A stretch of DNA of 64,000 nucleotides from Synechocystis sp. PCC 7509 (GCF_000332075.2 NZ_ALVU02000001.1:1259193-1323192), one strand, 5' to 3'. Counted from the first letter of the stretch, positions 53,704 to 63,341 are shown. Translations and numbers: made by a program. Notes: generated by a model not told the origin, from the letters alone.

Positions 53704-54033
53704 TTGATTATTTTGCTTCGCGATCGCCTAGCACCAGAGCAAATAGACCAAATGCTTCAAGCTCATGGCTTTTATGTAAAAATAGCAGTAGATATTGAAC
53801 GGGGTATTATTGCCGGAGGCGGAGAACTTCACGCTGATTGCGAAGCTGTATTATTATCAGATGGAAGCCAGCAAAAAGATATTTGGGGAGCAAATTGGAA
53901 TCCGTTAACTCAAGAAGTTAGTTTTGAATCTCTGATAAATATTCGTCCTCGTCAAAACAATCGTTCCATAGAAATCCTTGACCCTAATATTAAAGCTAAT
54001 GTTGCAGCGATCGTTCAAAAATTGATTGGGTAG
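53704..54033 (+). CDS. DUF5674 family protein
   Basis: A 109-residue soluble protein matching the conserved DUF5674 group of cyanobacteria and other bacteria: APEQIDQMLQAHGFYVKIAV near residue 8, DIERGIIAGGGELHADCEAV near 28, and FESLINIRPRQNNRSIEILD near 75. Function is unknown. A TTG start at 53704 gives the expected MIILLRD opening; the nearby ATG at 53700 is in another frame. It is followed after two bases by a second small gene, so the two form a pair. Confidence 0.8.
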   Translation: MIILLRDRLAPEQIDQMLQAHGFYVKIAVDIERGIIAGGGELHADCEAVLLSDGSQQKDIWGANWNPLTQEVSFESLINIRPRQNNRSIEILDPNIKANVAAIVQKLIG

Positions 54034-54035
54034 TT

Positions 54036-54395
54036 ATGAAAGATTGGAACACAAAAAAAGAACGCTATCTACAGGACGATTTACCTAAACGATTAGGTAA
54101 TTTAGCCGTTAATTTAGCTCGAATTGAATCTTTGTCTAATAACTCTGTTAACGGTGACTTGGTTAAAAGTTTAGTAGAAGAAAGTAAGTTTTTTATTGAA
54201 TGGGTAGCTACTGATATAGACCTAGATAAAGCCGCAGACTTAATCGAGTTCCAAATTCAACTAGCTAAATGGCAACTAACTTGGGCAGAGGTTTGGGCAA
54301 ATCCTACAGAACGTAGGAATGTCGCTAAACAAGCCCATAATTGGTCAGAACGCTTGCTAGATATTTCAGGCTTAATATCTGGTGCAGTTTCTTAA
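54036..54395 (+). CDS. Conserved hypothetical cyanobacterial protein
   Basis: A 119-residue, mostly helical soluble protein beginning MKDWNTKKERYLQDDLPKRL. It has LAVNLARIESLSNN, SKFFIEWVATDIDLDKAADL and LAKWQLTWAEVWANPTERRN. No catalytic motif or membrane segment is visible. I recall similar short cyanobacterial proteins without function. It is paired with the DUF5674 gene (gap of two bases) and ends five bases before the convergent inositol monophosphatase gene, with no terminator between. Confidence 0.65.
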   Translation: MKDWNTKKERYLQDDLPKRLGNLAVNLARIESLSNNSVNGDLVKSLVEESKFFIEWVATDIDLDKAADLIEFQIQLAKWQLTWAEVWANPTERRNVAKQAHNWSERLLDISGLISGAVS

Positions 54396-54400
54396 CTATC

Positions 54401-55219
54401 CTAAAAGTCTACTAAACTAACAAAAGGTTGAAAAATAGGTAATAAATCGGCTCTGCTAACTAGGAGAGTAGGATAAGAGAAACTACCGTAATCTTTGCCA
54501 GAAGTTAAAGGAAACATTGGTTGAGGATTTAAAGACAGCCAAGTACAGCCAGCCGCTTGAGAAATCACCCAAACTGCTGCAATATCCCAAATTTTGGGTG
54601 TAGACTCTACAGCACCTAAAGTTGAAGCATTTGCAACCGTAAGTAAGTTGTAGCTGGCAACGCCAAGCATCCGAATTTTAGCCGGAAAGCCTTTGATAGG
54701 GAAGCTTTGCAAAGTGCGAGAACAGATACTAAAAAAGTGATTGCCTGTAAGTTGCTCCGAGCTAGAGTAAATAGATAAGTTATTACAAAAAGCGCCTTTA
54801 GGAGGCGGTACAAGTTCGGGAGAATCGCACCAATAGCCATGAAAAGCTTGGTTTATCAGTGGAAAATAGACGTAACCAAAAACGGGTGTACCTTTGTAAA
54901 GCAAGCCTAGAGAAATGCCCCAAATTGGAATACCCCTAGTAAAGTTGGTAGTACCATCAACGGGATCGATAATCCAACACCATTCAGTATCGGGGAAAGT
55001 ATGCGATCCTTCTTCAGTTAAAATGCCGTGAGTGGGAAAAGTAGATGCGATCGCGCTTTGAATTTCTAAGTCCGCCCATTTATCCGATCTCGTAACTAAG
55101 CTACCATCGGCTTTTTCTTCGGCGGAAACTTGCCCAAAATCTTTAAGTAACTGTTCCCCTACGTGGCTTGCAGTAGTTTGGGCAAAATCAAAAACTTGCT
55201 GCCAAAAATCAGTATTCAA
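54401..55219 (-). CDS. Inositol monophosphatase family protein
   Basis: A 272-residue Mg-dependent phosphatase of the IMPase/HisN/CysQ superfamily. Metal-binding residues are in ILTEEGSHTF near residue 70, WCWIIDPVDGTTNFTRGIPI near 83, and PKIWDIAAVWVISQAAGCTW near 205. The substrate, such as inositol, histidinol or 3'-phosphoadenosine phosphates, cannot be told from the motifs. A PAP phosphatase would fit the sulfotransferases in this window, but CysQ-type markers are not obvious. It overlaps the BCD carrier gene by four bases. Confidence 0.9.
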   Translation of the reverse strand: MNTDFWQQVFDFAQTTASHVGEQLLKDFGQVSAEEKADGSLVTRSDKWADLEIQSAIASTFPTHGILTEEGSHTFPDTEWCWIIDPVDGTTNFTRGIPIWGISLGLLYKGTPVFGYVYFPLINQAFHGYWCDSPELVPPPKGAFCNNLSIYSSSEQLTGNHFFSICSRTLQSFPIKGFPAKIRMLGVASYNLLTVANASTLGAVESTPKIWDIAAVWVISQAAGCTWLSLNPQPMFPLTSGKDYGSFSYPTLLVSRADLLPIFQPFVSLVDF

Positions 55220-56631
55220 TCTAATTCACCTTTTAAAACCGATGCGATCGCGCTTCTTGTCTTCGTTTGAAATTCTGCCACATTAACGCGCCGCAAACAC
55301 ACTACAGCAAGGAGCATTCCCACCGCTTGCAACCCAAATACTAAACCATAAGATAACACGGGCGCAGTAAACATTGATTTACCTACTTGCAGCACCGCAC
55401 CGCCTGTAACTGTTGCAATTCCTCGCGCCATTGCTTGCGACAAACCCCAAGCACCGATAAAAGTACCCGCCGTTTCCGCCGCCGTCAAATCCAACATTAA
55501 ACTAATCGCGCCTGTGGTAGTTACTCCAGAAGCCAAGCCAAATATTAATAACGCACCTTGCAGCATTTGCGGGTTAGCAGTTAAACCTGCGGAAATTATC
55601 AAGCCAAAAGTTGCAGCTACAGCAATACAACCAATTTGAGCCGTTTTTTGTTTACCCAGACGCGGCACAATTAAAAAGCCCGTTGTACTCATACCGATTA
55701 GCGTACCCGTACCCCAAAAAGCGTTCAGTTTTGTAGTTTCAGAAATCGTCATGCCAAAAACTTCACCGCCGTAGGGTTCTAGTACAGCTTCCTGCATAAA
55801 TAAGCTAATTGTCATTACCAGCAAAAAAGTAAAAAATATCCCTGTTTGACGGTTAGCTGTTAAAACTCTTAAAGCCCGACCTAGAGTAATACTATCTTCT
55901 CGGTTTACTAATTGCGATCGCGTTGCATACTGAGAATACTTTTTTTCTACACCCACCGTAGCGATAAAAGCTAATCCCACAACTAAAACGGGAACAATTA
56001 AAAACAATCGGTTTACAGAAGATTGCAATAACTCTAACGGTGCGTCTAAAGCAATTTGTTTTAACAAACTGCTGCTAATGATTGCGCCGACAATAATACC
56101 TACCATCAACATCGACCAAACAATTCCCACTAGCTTAGAGCGATTATCTTCTTCAGAGACATCGACTAACAGCGCTGCAAAGGGGGTAGAACTGGCACTA
56201 ATAGCTAAACCATACAGAGCAAAAACTAGCCCTAATAATCCTACTAAACCATAGGTTTGCATCGTCCAGCCGGATTGTAAGCTTGAGCCAAGTTGCCATA
56301 TTACTTGAACAGCTAAGAAAGATGCGATCGCAAACAATGTCGCTCCCGTCCACACATAGCCTGTGCGATGATAGCCGTATAAAGGTTTAGAATCCGACAT
56401 TTGCCCAAACCATACCCTTGCTGGGGCGATAAATTGGTGCATAGCGATCGTTCCCGCAGCCACTAAGGCAGGTACTTTCAATTCATCGATCATTACCCGA
56501 TTAAGTACACCGAGGGTCAATACTGCCATAATTCCTAGTCCCATCTGAAACAAGCCTAGCCGGAACATGGTTAAGAGGTTTAGCTTGGGTGTAGTAATTG
56601 GTTGCGAGTCCAAAAAATCGCTGCTTGCCAT
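55216..56631 (-). CDS. BCD-family MFS transporter (PucC-like)
   Basis: A 471-residue protein with twelve membrane segments, member of the bacteriochlorophyll delivery (PucC/LhaA) family in the major facilitator group. Typical parts are FRLGLFQMGLGIMAVLTLGV near residue 22, FIAPARVWFGQMSDSKPLYG near 68 and FAALLVDVSEEDNRSKLVG near 170. In cyanobacteria these proteins are thought to help place chlorophyll in photosystem or antenna proteins. The gene overlaps the inositol-monophosphatase-like gene by four bases and is divergent from hemB. Confidence 0.88.
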   Translation of the reverse strand: MASSDFLDSQPITTPKLNLLTMFRLGLFQMGLGIMAVLTLGVLNRVMIDELKVPALVAAGTIAMHQFIAPARVWFGQMSDSKPLYGYHRTGYVWTGATLFAIASFLAVQVIWQLGSSLQSGWTMQTYGLVGLLGLVFALYGLAISASSTPFAALLVDVSEEDNRSKLVGIVWSMLMVGIIVGAIISSSLLKQIALDAPLELLQSSVNRLFLIVPVLVVGLAFIATVGVEKKYSQYATRSQLVNREDSITLGRALRVLTANRQTGIFFTFLLVMTISLFMQEAVLEPYGGEVFGMTISETTKLNAFWGTGTLIGMSTTGFLIVPRLGKQKTAQIGCIAVAATFGLIISAGLTANPQMLQGALLIFGLASGVTTTGAISLMLDLTAAETAGTFIGAWGLSQAMARGIATVTGGAVLQVGKSMFTAPVLSYGLVFGLQAVGMLLAVVCLRRVNVAEFQTKTRSAIASVLKGELD

Positions 56632-56686
56632 AGTTTTATAAAAGAAACTTAGTATATAGGCGATCCTAAATCAATTGTGAAAATTG

Positions 56687-56712
56687 TAGGGGCGCAATGC
56701 ATTGCGCCCCTA
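56687..56712. repeat. 26-bp perfect palindrome
   Basis: TAGGGGCGCAATG at 56687-56699 is followed at once by its reverse complement CATTGCGCCCCTA (56700-56712). Similar palindromes are scattered in cyanobacterial genomes. It lies in the divergent region between the BCD carrier gene and hemB, flanked by related AAATCAATTGT words at 56668 and 56759. Confidence 0.85.
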
Positions 56713-56865
56713 CGGTTATATGTTTATGAATCAAACAAGATTGCTAGAGGCGATCGCCCAAATCAATTGTAAACTTCTTAGGCTGTGCAACGAAAAGGGA
56801 AGTAGTGGGCGTACTATACTTCAGGAATAAGCATAGATATTGACTATATTTTTTGATTAAAAGCT

Positions 56866-57846
56866 ATGTTCCCAAATCATCGCCCTCGCCGTTTAAGAAC
56901 TCATCCCCAATTGCGCCGCATGGTGCGCGAAACTGTTTTAACCACTAACGATTTAATTTATCCTTTGTTTGCCGTCCCTGGTGAAGGAATTGCCACAGAA
57001 GTTAAATCAATGCCGGGAGTTTACCAGCTATCGGTAGATAAAATTGTTGAAGAAGCTAAAGAAACCTACGATTTAGGCATTCCCGGAATTATTTTATTTG
57101 GTATCCCCGAAGACAAAGACACCGATGCAACAGGCGCTTGGCATGATTGTGGGATTGTCCAAAAAGCTGCTACAGCCGTTAAAGCCGCCGTTCCCGATTT
57201 GATTGTCATAGCAGATACTTGTCTATGCGAGTACACGAACCACGGACATTGTGGCTACTTGCAAGTTGGCGATTTAACCGGAAAAGTTTTAAACGATCCA
57301 ACTTTAGAATTGTTAGGCAAAACTGCGGTTTCCCAAGCGAAAGCAGGCGCGGACATTATTGCGCCTTCGGGGATGATGGATGGCTTTGTGCAAGCCATTC
57401 GCACAGCTTTAGATGCGGCGGGTTATCAAGATACGCCAATTATGTCCTACGCGGCTAAATACGCCTCAGCTTATTATGGGCCATTTCGTGATGCTGCCGA
57501 TTCTTCCCCGCAATTTGGCGATCGCAGAACTTACCAAATGGACGCAGGAAACGCCCGCGAAGCCTTAAAAGAGATTGAGTTAGACATCGCTGAAGGCGCA
57601 GATATGCTGATGGTAAAACCAGCTTTAGCATACATGGATATTATCTGGCGCGTAAAAGAAGCAAGTAACTTACCTGTAGCGGCTTACAACGTTTCTGGGG
57701 AGTATGCAATGGTAAAAGCGGCGGCGCTGAATGGTTGGATAGATGAGGAACGAGTTGTAATGGAAACCTTGACGGGGTTTAAACGCGCTGGTGCAGATAT
57801 GATTTTGACTTATCACGCTAAAGATGCGGCGCGTTGGTTGGGATAA
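56866..57846 (+). CDS. hemB: Porphobilinogen synthase (delta-aminolevulinic acid dehydratase)
   Basis: Condenses two molecules of 5-aminolevulinate to porphobilinogen, the shared tetrapyrrole precursor. It has 326 residues. The metal-binding cysteine region [17 protein letters not shown] near residue 118, [20 protein letters not shown] near 195 with the first active-site lysine, and [20 protein letters not shown] near 247 with the Schiff-base lysine are all clear. The ATG at 56866 gives the conserved [18 protein letters not shown] start. Near chlG and a pigment-carrier gene. Confidence 0.97.
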   Translation: MFPNHRPRRLRTHPQLRRMVRETVLTTNDLIYPLFAVPGEGIATEVKSMPGVYQLSVDKIVEEAKETYDLGIPGIILFGIPEDKDTDATGAWHDCGIVQKAATAVKAAVPDLIVIADTCLCEYTNHGHCGYLQVGDLTGKVLNDPTLELLGKTAVSQAKAGADIIAPSGMMDGFVQAIRTALDAAGYQDTPIMSYAAKYASAYYGPFRDAADSSPQFGDRRTYQMDAGNAREALKEIELDIAEGADMLMVKPALAYMDIIWRVKEASNLPVAAYNVSGEYAMVKAAALNGWIDEERVVMETLTGFKRAGADMILTYHAKDAARWLG

Positions 57847-57849
57847 TAA

Positions 57850-57885
57850 AGTGCGATCGCATTTTCAGTAAGTGCGATCGCATTA
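57850..57885. repeat. Direct repeat of AGTGCGATCGCATT
   Basis: The 14-base word AGTGCGATCGCATT, including a HIP1 octamer, occurs twice, starting near 57850 and 57872, between hemB and pdhB. No other function is visible. Confidence 0.7.
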
Positions 57886-57942
57886 TAATCAGTCCCAAAA
57901 CGCTAAGATTTTAGACTAACGATCAAAATAACTATTGATGTA

Positions 57943-58926
57943 ATGGCAGAAACATTATTTTTTAACGCCCTCAATCAGGCTATAGATGAAGAAATGGCGC
58001 GGGATGCTACGGTACTTGTGCTAGGTGAAGATGTAGGTCATTACGGCGGTTCTTACAAAGTTACCAAAGACTTACATGGCAAATACGGCGATATGCGCGT
58101 ATTAGATACTCCCATTGCTGAAAATAGTTTTACAGGTATGGCTGTCGGCGCAGCTATGACAGGCTTAAGACCGATAATTGAAGGCATGAATATGGGGTTT
58201 CTACTTTTAGCCTTTAACCAAATATCTAATAATGCTGGGATGCTGCGTTATACCTCTGGAGGTAATTTTACAATTCCAATGGTAATTCGCGGGCCTGGGG
58301 GTGTAGGGAGACAATTAGGTGCGGAACATTCCCAGCGATTAGAGGCATATTTCCAAGCCGTTCCGGGGATAAAAATTGTTGCTTGTTCTACACCCTACAA
58401 TGCCAAAGGATTGTTAAAATCGGCAATCCGGGACAATAACCCCGTGCTATTTTTTGAACACGTATTGCTTTACAACTTAAAAGAAAATTTACCCGACGAA
58501 GAATACTTACTTCCCTTGGATAAAGCTGAAGTCGTCCGTAAAGGTAAAGACGTAACTATTCTTACCTATTCGCGGATGCGTCACCACGTCATGCAAGCCG
58601 TGAAAGTATTAGAAAAAGATGGCTACGATCCAGAAGTAATTGATTTAATCTCTTTAAAACCTCTAGACTTTGATACTATTGGCGCTTCGATTCGCAAAAC
58701 TCACAAAGTAATAATTGTTGAGGAGTGTATGCGTACTGGCGGCATAGGTGCAGAATTAACCGCTTCCATAAACGATCGCTTATTTGACGAATTAGACGCA
58801 CCTGTACTCAGACTATCTTCCCAAGATATTCCTACGCCTTATAATGGCAAGTTAGAGCGGTTAACAATCGTGCAGCCAGAGCAGATTGTTGAAGCCGTCC
58901 AAAAGATGGTAGCTTTGCGGGTTTAG
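57943..58926 (+). CDS. pdhB: Pyruvate dehydrogenase E1 component, beta subunit
   Basis: A 327-residue E1 beta subunit of the pyruvate dehydrogenase complex. It shows [20 protein letters not shown] near residue 22, [20 protein letters not shown] near 56, [20 protein letters not shown] near 114 and [20 protein letters not shown] near 260, regions that form the TPP interface. The alpha subunit is not adjacent, which is usual in cyanobacteria. secD begins about 75 bases downstream, an order common in these genomes. Confidence 0.96.
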   Translation: MAETLFFNALNQAIDEEMARDATVLVLGEDVGHYGGSYKVTKDLHGKYGDMRVLDTPIAENSFTGMAVGAAMTGLRPIIEGMNMGFLLLAFNQISNNAGMLRYTSGGNFTIPMVIRGPGGVGRQLGAEHSQRLEAYFQAVPGIKIVACSTPYNAKGLLKSAIRDNNPVLFFEHVLLYNLKENLPDEEYLLPLDKAEVVRKGKDVTILTYSRMRHHVMQAVKVLEKDGYDPEVIDLISLKPLDFDTIGASIRKTHKVIIVEECMRTGGIGAELTASINDRLFDELDAPVLRLSSQDIPTPYNGKLERLTIVQPEQIVEAVQKMVALRV

Positions 58927-59000
58927 CGGTAGGTAATAGGTTTTCTGCTACGACCCGTTCAAAACCGATTATCATACATTTGTTAAGAGCGGGTCATGGT

Positions 59001-60410
59001 ATGCAGAAACAGCGAGGGGTATTAGCTTTAATTTTAGTATTGATTATCGGAGCGATCGCCACGATAATTAACATTGATATTCCTTTGGGGTTGGACTTAC
59101 AGGGAGGTTCTCAGTTAACAATTCAAGTAAAAACCACCGATAAAATTAAGCAAATTACCCAGCAACAGCTAGAAGATGTCCAGAAAGTAATTGAAAACCG
59201 GGTTAACGGTTTAGGGGTGTCCGAACCATTAGTACAGACGGTAGGACAAGATCAAATTTTGGTACAATTGCCGGGAGTAAGTAACCCCGAACAAGCAGAA
59301 AAGGTTTTAGGCGGTACAGCACAGTTAGAATTTAAAGCCCAAAAACCTGGTACAGAAGCCCAGTTATTTGCTTACCAACAATCACAGAGCGAACTATTAG
59401 CCAAGCAAGCAGAGTTAAGCAAAACTGACGATCAAGCGGCAATAGAAAAAAATCTTGCAGACTTGCAAAATAATTATAAAGCGATCGCCGAATTGTTTGA
59501 AAGTAAGGGATTAGGCGGTAGAAATCTTCAAGATGCCTTTGGCGAACCTACCCAAGCCAGCAATAATTGGAATGTCGCTATCCGTTTTGATGATGAAGGC
59601 GGCAAATTATTCGCAGACTTAACAAAAAATCTGGCAGGGACGGGGCGCAGTATAGGAATTTTCTTAGACAATAAACTAATTAGCGCTCCTAATGTTGGGG
59701 TAGAATTTGCCAAAACGGGAATTGCTGGAGGCGCGGCAGTAATTACTGGGAATTTTACCCCCCAAGCCGCAACGGATTTAAGCGTACAGTTGCGCGGTGG
59801 TGCTTTACCTGTACCAGTGGAAATTGTTGAAAACCGTACAGTAGGCGCAACTTTAGGACGCGATAGTATTCAACGCAGCATCTACGCTGGGGTGGGTGGT
59901 TTGCTTTTAGTCTTAATTTTTATGGTGGTTTACTACCGCTTACCAGGACTAATTGCCGATATTGCCTTAATTATTTATTCTCTGCTAACTTGGGCTACTT
60001 TTGCCCTTTTAGGCGTGACGCTGACACTCCCAGGGATTGCGGGGTTTATTCTCAGTATTGGGATGGCGGTAGATGCCAACGTTTTAATTTTTGAGCGGAC
60101 GCGGGAAGAATTACGGGCGGGAAAAACGCTATATCGTTCTGTAGAATCAGGCTTTTATCGAGCTTTTTCTAGTATTTTAGATGGCAACGTAACCACTGTA
60201 ATTGCTTGTGGGGCGCTGTTTTGGCTGGGTTCGGGTTTGGTACGAGGCTTTGCTTTAACGTTAGCTTTGGGCGTAGCTATGAGTATGTTTACAGCGCTTA
60301 CTTGCAGTCGGACGTTTATGTTTATCGCCATTACCTTCCCTGCTTTGCGTAAACCAGAACTATTTTGTCCAAATCTACCAACCGCTAAAAAGGCATCGGG
60401 GGCAGTATGA
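59001..60410 (+). CDS. secD: Protein translocase subunit SecD
   Basis: A 469-residue inner/thylakoid-membrane protein that uses the proton gradient to aid Sec translocation with SecF. N-terminal helix [15 protein letters not shown] precedes [19 protein letters not shown]. The periplasmic P1 domain follows, and the C-terminal block of helices contains [20 protein letters not shown] and [15 protein letters not shown]-like [20 protein letters not shown]. The ATG at 59001 (MQKQRGV) is preferred over a TTG 21 bases upstream. secF follows with a four-base overlap. Confidence 0.96.
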   Translation: MQKQRGVLALILVLIIGAIATIINIDIPLGLDLQGGSQLTIQVKTTDKIKQITQQQLEDVQKVIENRVNGLGVSEPLVQTVGQDQILVQLPGVSNPEQAEKVLGGTAQLEFKAQKPGTEAQLFAYQQSQSELLAKQAELSKTDDQAAIEKNLADLQNNYKAIAELFESKGLGGRNLQDAFGEPTQASNNWNVAIRFDDEGGKLFADLTKNLAGTGRSIGIFLDNKLISAPNVGVEFAKTGIAGGAAVITGNFTPQAATDLSVQLRGGALPVPVEIVENRTVGATLGRDSIQRSIYAGVGGLLLVLIFMVVYYRLPGLIADIALIIYSLLTWATFALLGVTLTLPGIAGFILSIGMAVDANVLIFERTREELRAGKTLYRSVESGFYRAFSSILDGNVTTVIACGALFWLGSGLVRGFALTLALGVAMSMFTALTCSRTFMFIAITFPALRKPELFCPNLPTAKKASGAV

Positions 60411-61363
60411 AGTTTAGTGTAAATAAACAAAGAAATCTCTGGTGGAGTATATCTTTGACGCTGATTTTGGGTAGTTTAATTGCAATGCTGGTTTCGTGGC
60501 AACAAATTAATGCACCGTTGCGCCCTAGTTTAGATTTTATCGGCGGTACGCGGCTGCAACTCCAGCGCGATTGTACTATAGCAGGGGTATGCGATCGCAA
60601 AATCGACCTCGCGGTAGTGCGTCAAATTATGGCAGACCAAGGACTAGGCAATAGTACAATTCAACTTGTAGATAAAGATCGCAACTCTAACGATCAAATT
60701 CTATCTATTCGTACCAAAAACCTTAGCGTTGACGAACGGACAGCGTTGCAAGATGCTTTAAGTCAATCTATAGGTGCTTTAGATTTGCAAGCAAGTCAAA
60801 ATGACACTGTTGGCCCAACTATTGGTAGACAGCTACTTAGTTCGGGTCTACTGGCGCTAATTGTTTCTTTTGCTGGAATTATTATCTACTTAAGCTTTCG
60901 CTTTGAGTTGGATTATGCGCTATTTGCGATCGTTGCCCTATTTCACGATGTCTTGATTACGGCGGGAGCTTTCTCGGTTTTGGGATTAGTCCAAGGAGTA
61001 GAAGTAGATAGTTTATTTATCGTCTCTTTGCTGACAATTACAGGTTTTTCTGTTAACGATACTGTAGTTATTTACGATCGCATTCGGGAAGTAATTAAGC
61101 TAAATCCCGACCAACCAATTAAAGAAATTGTCGATGATGCGGTTAATCAAACCTTAACTCGTTCGATCAATACGACTTTAACGGTGTTGTTGACATTGTT
61201 TTCAATCTTCTTTTTTGGTGGCGAAACTCTCAAAAACTTTGCCTTAGCCTTAATTATTGGTTTTACCCTGGGCGCGTATTCCAGTATTTTTATTGCCAGT
61301 ACGTTATTGTCCTTGTGGCGAGAATCAAGAGTTCAACCCAAGTCTGTAGAAGTGCTTGAGTAG
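60407..61363 (+). CDS. secF: Protein translocase subunit SecF
   Basis: A 318-residue partner of SecD. It has an N-terminal helix, then [19 protein letters not shown] near residue 42, and a C-terminal membrane block with [40 protein letters not shown] and [20 protein letters not shown]. The short insertion IAGVCDRK with two cysteines near residue 64 is usual in cyanobacteria. Its ATG overlaps the secD stop. The stop codon touches a palindromic repeat element. Confidence 0.96.
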   Translation: MKFSVNKQRNLWWSISLTLILGSLIAMLVSWQQINAPLRPSLDFIGGTRLQLQRDCTIAGVCDRKIDLAVVRQIMADQGLGNSTIQLVDKDRNSNDQILSIRTKNLSVDERTALQDALSQSIGALDLQASQNDTVGPTIGRQLLSSGLLALIVSFAGIIIYLSFRFELDYALFAIVALFHDVLITAGAFSVLGLVQGVEVDSLFIVSLLTITGFSVNDTVVIYDRIREVIKLNPDQPIKEIVDDAVNQTLTRSINTTLTVLLTLFSIFFFGGETLKNFALALIIGFTLGAYSSIFIASTLLSLWRESRVQPKSVEVLE

Positions 61364-61449
61364 TAGATCCCCCTCAGTCCCCCTTAAAAAGGGGGAGGAA
61401 TAAATATTTTATTTTCCCCCCTTTTTAAGGGGGGTTAGGGGGGATCTAC
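61363..61449. repeat. Palindromic repeat element with about 33-bp inverted arms
   Basis: GTAGATCCCCC (61363-61373) matches GGGGGATCTAC at the other end (61439-61449). Inside, CCCCCTTAAAAAGGGGG is answered by CCCCCCTTTTTAAGGGGGG. The arms differ at a few positions and surround about 20 AT-rich bases. Such C/G-run palindromes are a known type of dispersed cyanobacterial small repeat. It lies at the secF stop and would fold into a very stable hairpin. Confidence 0.85.
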
Positions 61450-61487
61450 ATCGTCAAGTAACCAAGAGATTTTGCAAACATTCCCAC

Positions 61488-61514
61488 AAAAGCAGGCTTT
61501 TTACCTGCTTTTTT
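61488..61514 (+). terminator. Hairpin with T tract after secF
   Basis: AAAAGCAGG (61488-61496) pairs with CCTGCTTTT (61504-61512) around CTTTTTA, followed by two more Ts. A strong intrinsic terminator form, about 125 bases after secF. Confidence 0.82.
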
Positions 61515-61527
61515 AACGAGCAAATCA

Positions 61528-61552
61528 ATACCCGACAAAATAAGTCGGGTAT
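61528..61552. terminator. Second hairpin before thrC
   Basis: ATACCCGAC (61528-61536) pairs with GTCGGGTAT (61544-61552) around AAAATAA. It has no long T tract (GTTTG follows). It could be part of the terminator region or lie in the thrC leader. Confidence 0.55.
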
Positions 61553-61618
61553 GTTTGACGTGGTAAATAGCCCGTGTTAGTATCAAGCGACTGATGGAAA
61601 ACAGAGGGTATAGAGTCA

Positions 61619-62920
61619 ATGACCAAAGCGATCGCACAACCAATATCTTTATCAGCTACCTTTAGCGCTTTAAAGTGTAAAGAATGCAGCGCCGAGTACG
61701 AACTAAAAGCTATTCACGTTTGCGAAGAATGCTTTGGGCCATTGGAAGTAACCTATGACTACGACGCTATCCGTCGCACTGTAACCCGCGAAACTATCCA
61801 AGCTGGGCCAAATTCAATTTGGCGTTACCGTGCTTTTTTACCCGTAGCCACCGACAACCCCATTGATGTTGGTACGGGAATGACACCCTTAATTCAGGCG
61901 AATCGCTTGGGGCGACGCTTGGGATTGAAAAAGCTTTTTATTAAAAACGATGCCGTAAATATGCCCACCTTGAGTTTTAAAGATCGGGTGGTTTCTGTAG
62001 CGCTTACTCGTGCTAAAGAATTGGGCTTTACAATGGTTTCTTGCGCTAGTACGGGCAACTTAGCTAATTCTACCGCCGCGATCGCCGCTAGTGCTGGTTT
62101 AGATTGCTGCGTGTTTATTCCCGCAGACTTAGAAGCAGGGAAAATTTTAGGCACTCTAATTTACGGGCCGACAGTAATGGCAGTAGAAGGCAACTACGAT
62201 CAAGTTAATCGCCTCTGCTGTGAAGTAGCTAACACCCACGATTGGGGATTTGTCAACATTAATTTACGTCCTTATTACTCCGAAGGTTCAAAAACCTTGG
62301 GTTACGAAGTAGCCGAACAATTAGGCTGGCAATTACCAGATCATATAGTTGCGCCTTTGGCCTCTGGTTCGTTATTTACCAAGATATACAAGGGTTTCCG
62401 AGAATTTGTAGATGTTGGCTTGGTAGAAGATAAAGACGTGCGTTTTAGTGGCGCACAAGCTGAAGGTTGTTCGCCAATTGCTCAAGCTTACAAAGATGGC
62501 AAAGACTTTATCAAACCCGTAAAGCCTAGCACGATCGCTAAATCCCTAGCAATTGGCAATCCCGCCGATGGCGTTTACGCGCTGGAAGTCGCTAGAAAAA
62601 CTAACGGTAATATTGAATCGGTTAACGACGCAGAGATAATTGAAGCAATCAAACTTCTCGCCGAAACTGAAGGGATATTTACAGAAACCGCCGGGGGAAC
62701 TACTATCGGCGTTCTCAAAAAGCTTGTAGAAGCAGGCAAAATTGACCCCGAAGAAACAACGGTAGTCTACATTACCGGGAACGGATTAAAAACCCAAGAA
62801 GCCGTACAAGGTTACATTGGCGAACCATTAACTATTGAAGCTAAGTTAGATAGCTTTGAACGGGCGCTAGAGCGATCGCGTACATTAGATCGTTTAGATT
62901 GGCAGCCCGTGCTAGTTTAA
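61619..62920 (+). CDS. thrC: Threonine synthase with N-terminal zinc-ribbon motif
   Basis: A 433-residue fold-type II PLP enzyme making threonine from O-phosphohomoserine. The PLP lysine is in NMPTLSFKDRVVSVALTRAK near residue 120, VSCASTGNLANSTAAIAASA near 145 binds the cofactor phosphate, and GVLKKLVEAGKI is near the end. The N-terminal 20-42 segment has C-x2-C (LKCKECSAEY) and C-x2-C (HVCEECFGPL), a zinc-ribbon-like pair present in cyanobacterial ThrC. A MoaD/ThiS-like gene follows after 45 bases. Confidence 0.94.
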   Translation: MTKAIAQPISLSATFSALKCKECSAEYELKAIHVCEECFGPLEVTYDYDAIRRTVTRETIQAGPNSIWRYRAFLPVATDNPIDVGTGMTPLIQANRLGRRLGLKKLFIKNDAVNMPTLSFKDRVVSVALTRAKELGFTMVSCASTGNLANSTAAIAASAGLDCCVFIPADLEAGKILGTLIYGPTVMAVEGNYDQVNRLCCEVANTHDWGFVNINLRPYYSEGSKTLGYEVAEQLGWQLPDHIVAPLASGSLFTKIYKGFREFVDVGLVEDKDVRFSGAQAEGCSPIAQAYKDGKDFIKPVKPSTIAKSLAIGNPADGVYALEVARKTNGNIESVNDAEIIEAIKLLAETEGIFTETAGGTTIGVLKKLVEAGKIDPEETTVVYITGNGLKTQEAVQGYIGEPLTIEAKLDSFERALERSRTLDRLDWQPVLV

Positions 62921-62965
62921 GAAAAAACTGTTATTGTAGTTATCCTCCTTTTCTATCCTGCTCCT

Positions 62966-63241
62966 ATGTCCGTTAAAGTCTTAATTCCTACTCCCCTGCA
63001 AAAATTCACCAATGACCAAGCCACTTTAGAATGTGATGGCAAAACCATTTCTGAATTAATCGAAGCTTTAGAACAAACTTGTCCTGGTATCAAAGCGCGT
63101 CTTTGTGACGAAAACGGACAACCCCGACGCTTTTTGAACCTTTACGTCAACAGTGAAGATATCCGCTTTTTAGAAGGTACAGATACCCCGCTAAAAGAGG
63201 GTGATGAAGTCAGCATAGTTCCGGCGGTGGCTGGCGGCTGA
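62966..63241 (+). CDS. MoaD/ThiS-family small sulfur-carrier-like protein
   Basis: A 91-residue beta-grasp (ubiquitin-like) protein. It starts [20 protein letters not shown], has [20 protein letters not shown] near residue 25, [20 protein letters not shown] near 50, and ends [11 protein letters not shown]. The C-terminal Gly-Gly is what such carriers use to form a thiocarboxylate. It is 45 bases after thrC with no terminator between, so it probably shares that transcript. Whether it serves molybdopterin, thiamine, cysteine or another sulfur pathway is not known; the setting argues for sulfur/amino-acid metabolism. Confidence 0.88.
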   Translation: MSVKVLIPTPLQKFTNDQATLECDGKTISELIEALEQTCPGIKARLCDENGQPRRFLNLYVNSEDIRFLEGTDTPLKEGDEVSIVPAVAGG

Positions 63242-63262
63242 TGCACGCTAATTTTTATTTGT

Positions 63263-63302
63263 AAGTAGACTTGAGCGATTAGATGGCTTAAGTCTACTTT
63301 TT
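63263..63302 (+). terminator. Intrinsic terminator
   Basis: AAGTAGACTT (63263-63272) pairs perfectly with AAGTCTACTT (63290-63299), and the T run continues to 63302. It lies 22 bases after the MoaD/ThiS-like stop and before pyrD. Confidence 0.88.
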
Positions 63303-63341
63303 AGTTTTAGACTGAAATTGAGTTTATACTTACTTTTTCCG

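Noticed and set aside
57219-57458. Plus-strand 79-codon frame inside hemB
   Set aside because: Alternative frame of a strongly conserved enzyme without its own motifs.
61446-61643. Minus-strand 65-codon frame or leader peptide before thrC
   Set aside because: Antisense to thrC, covers hairpins and a repeat element, no threonine-rich stretch as in a leader peptide.
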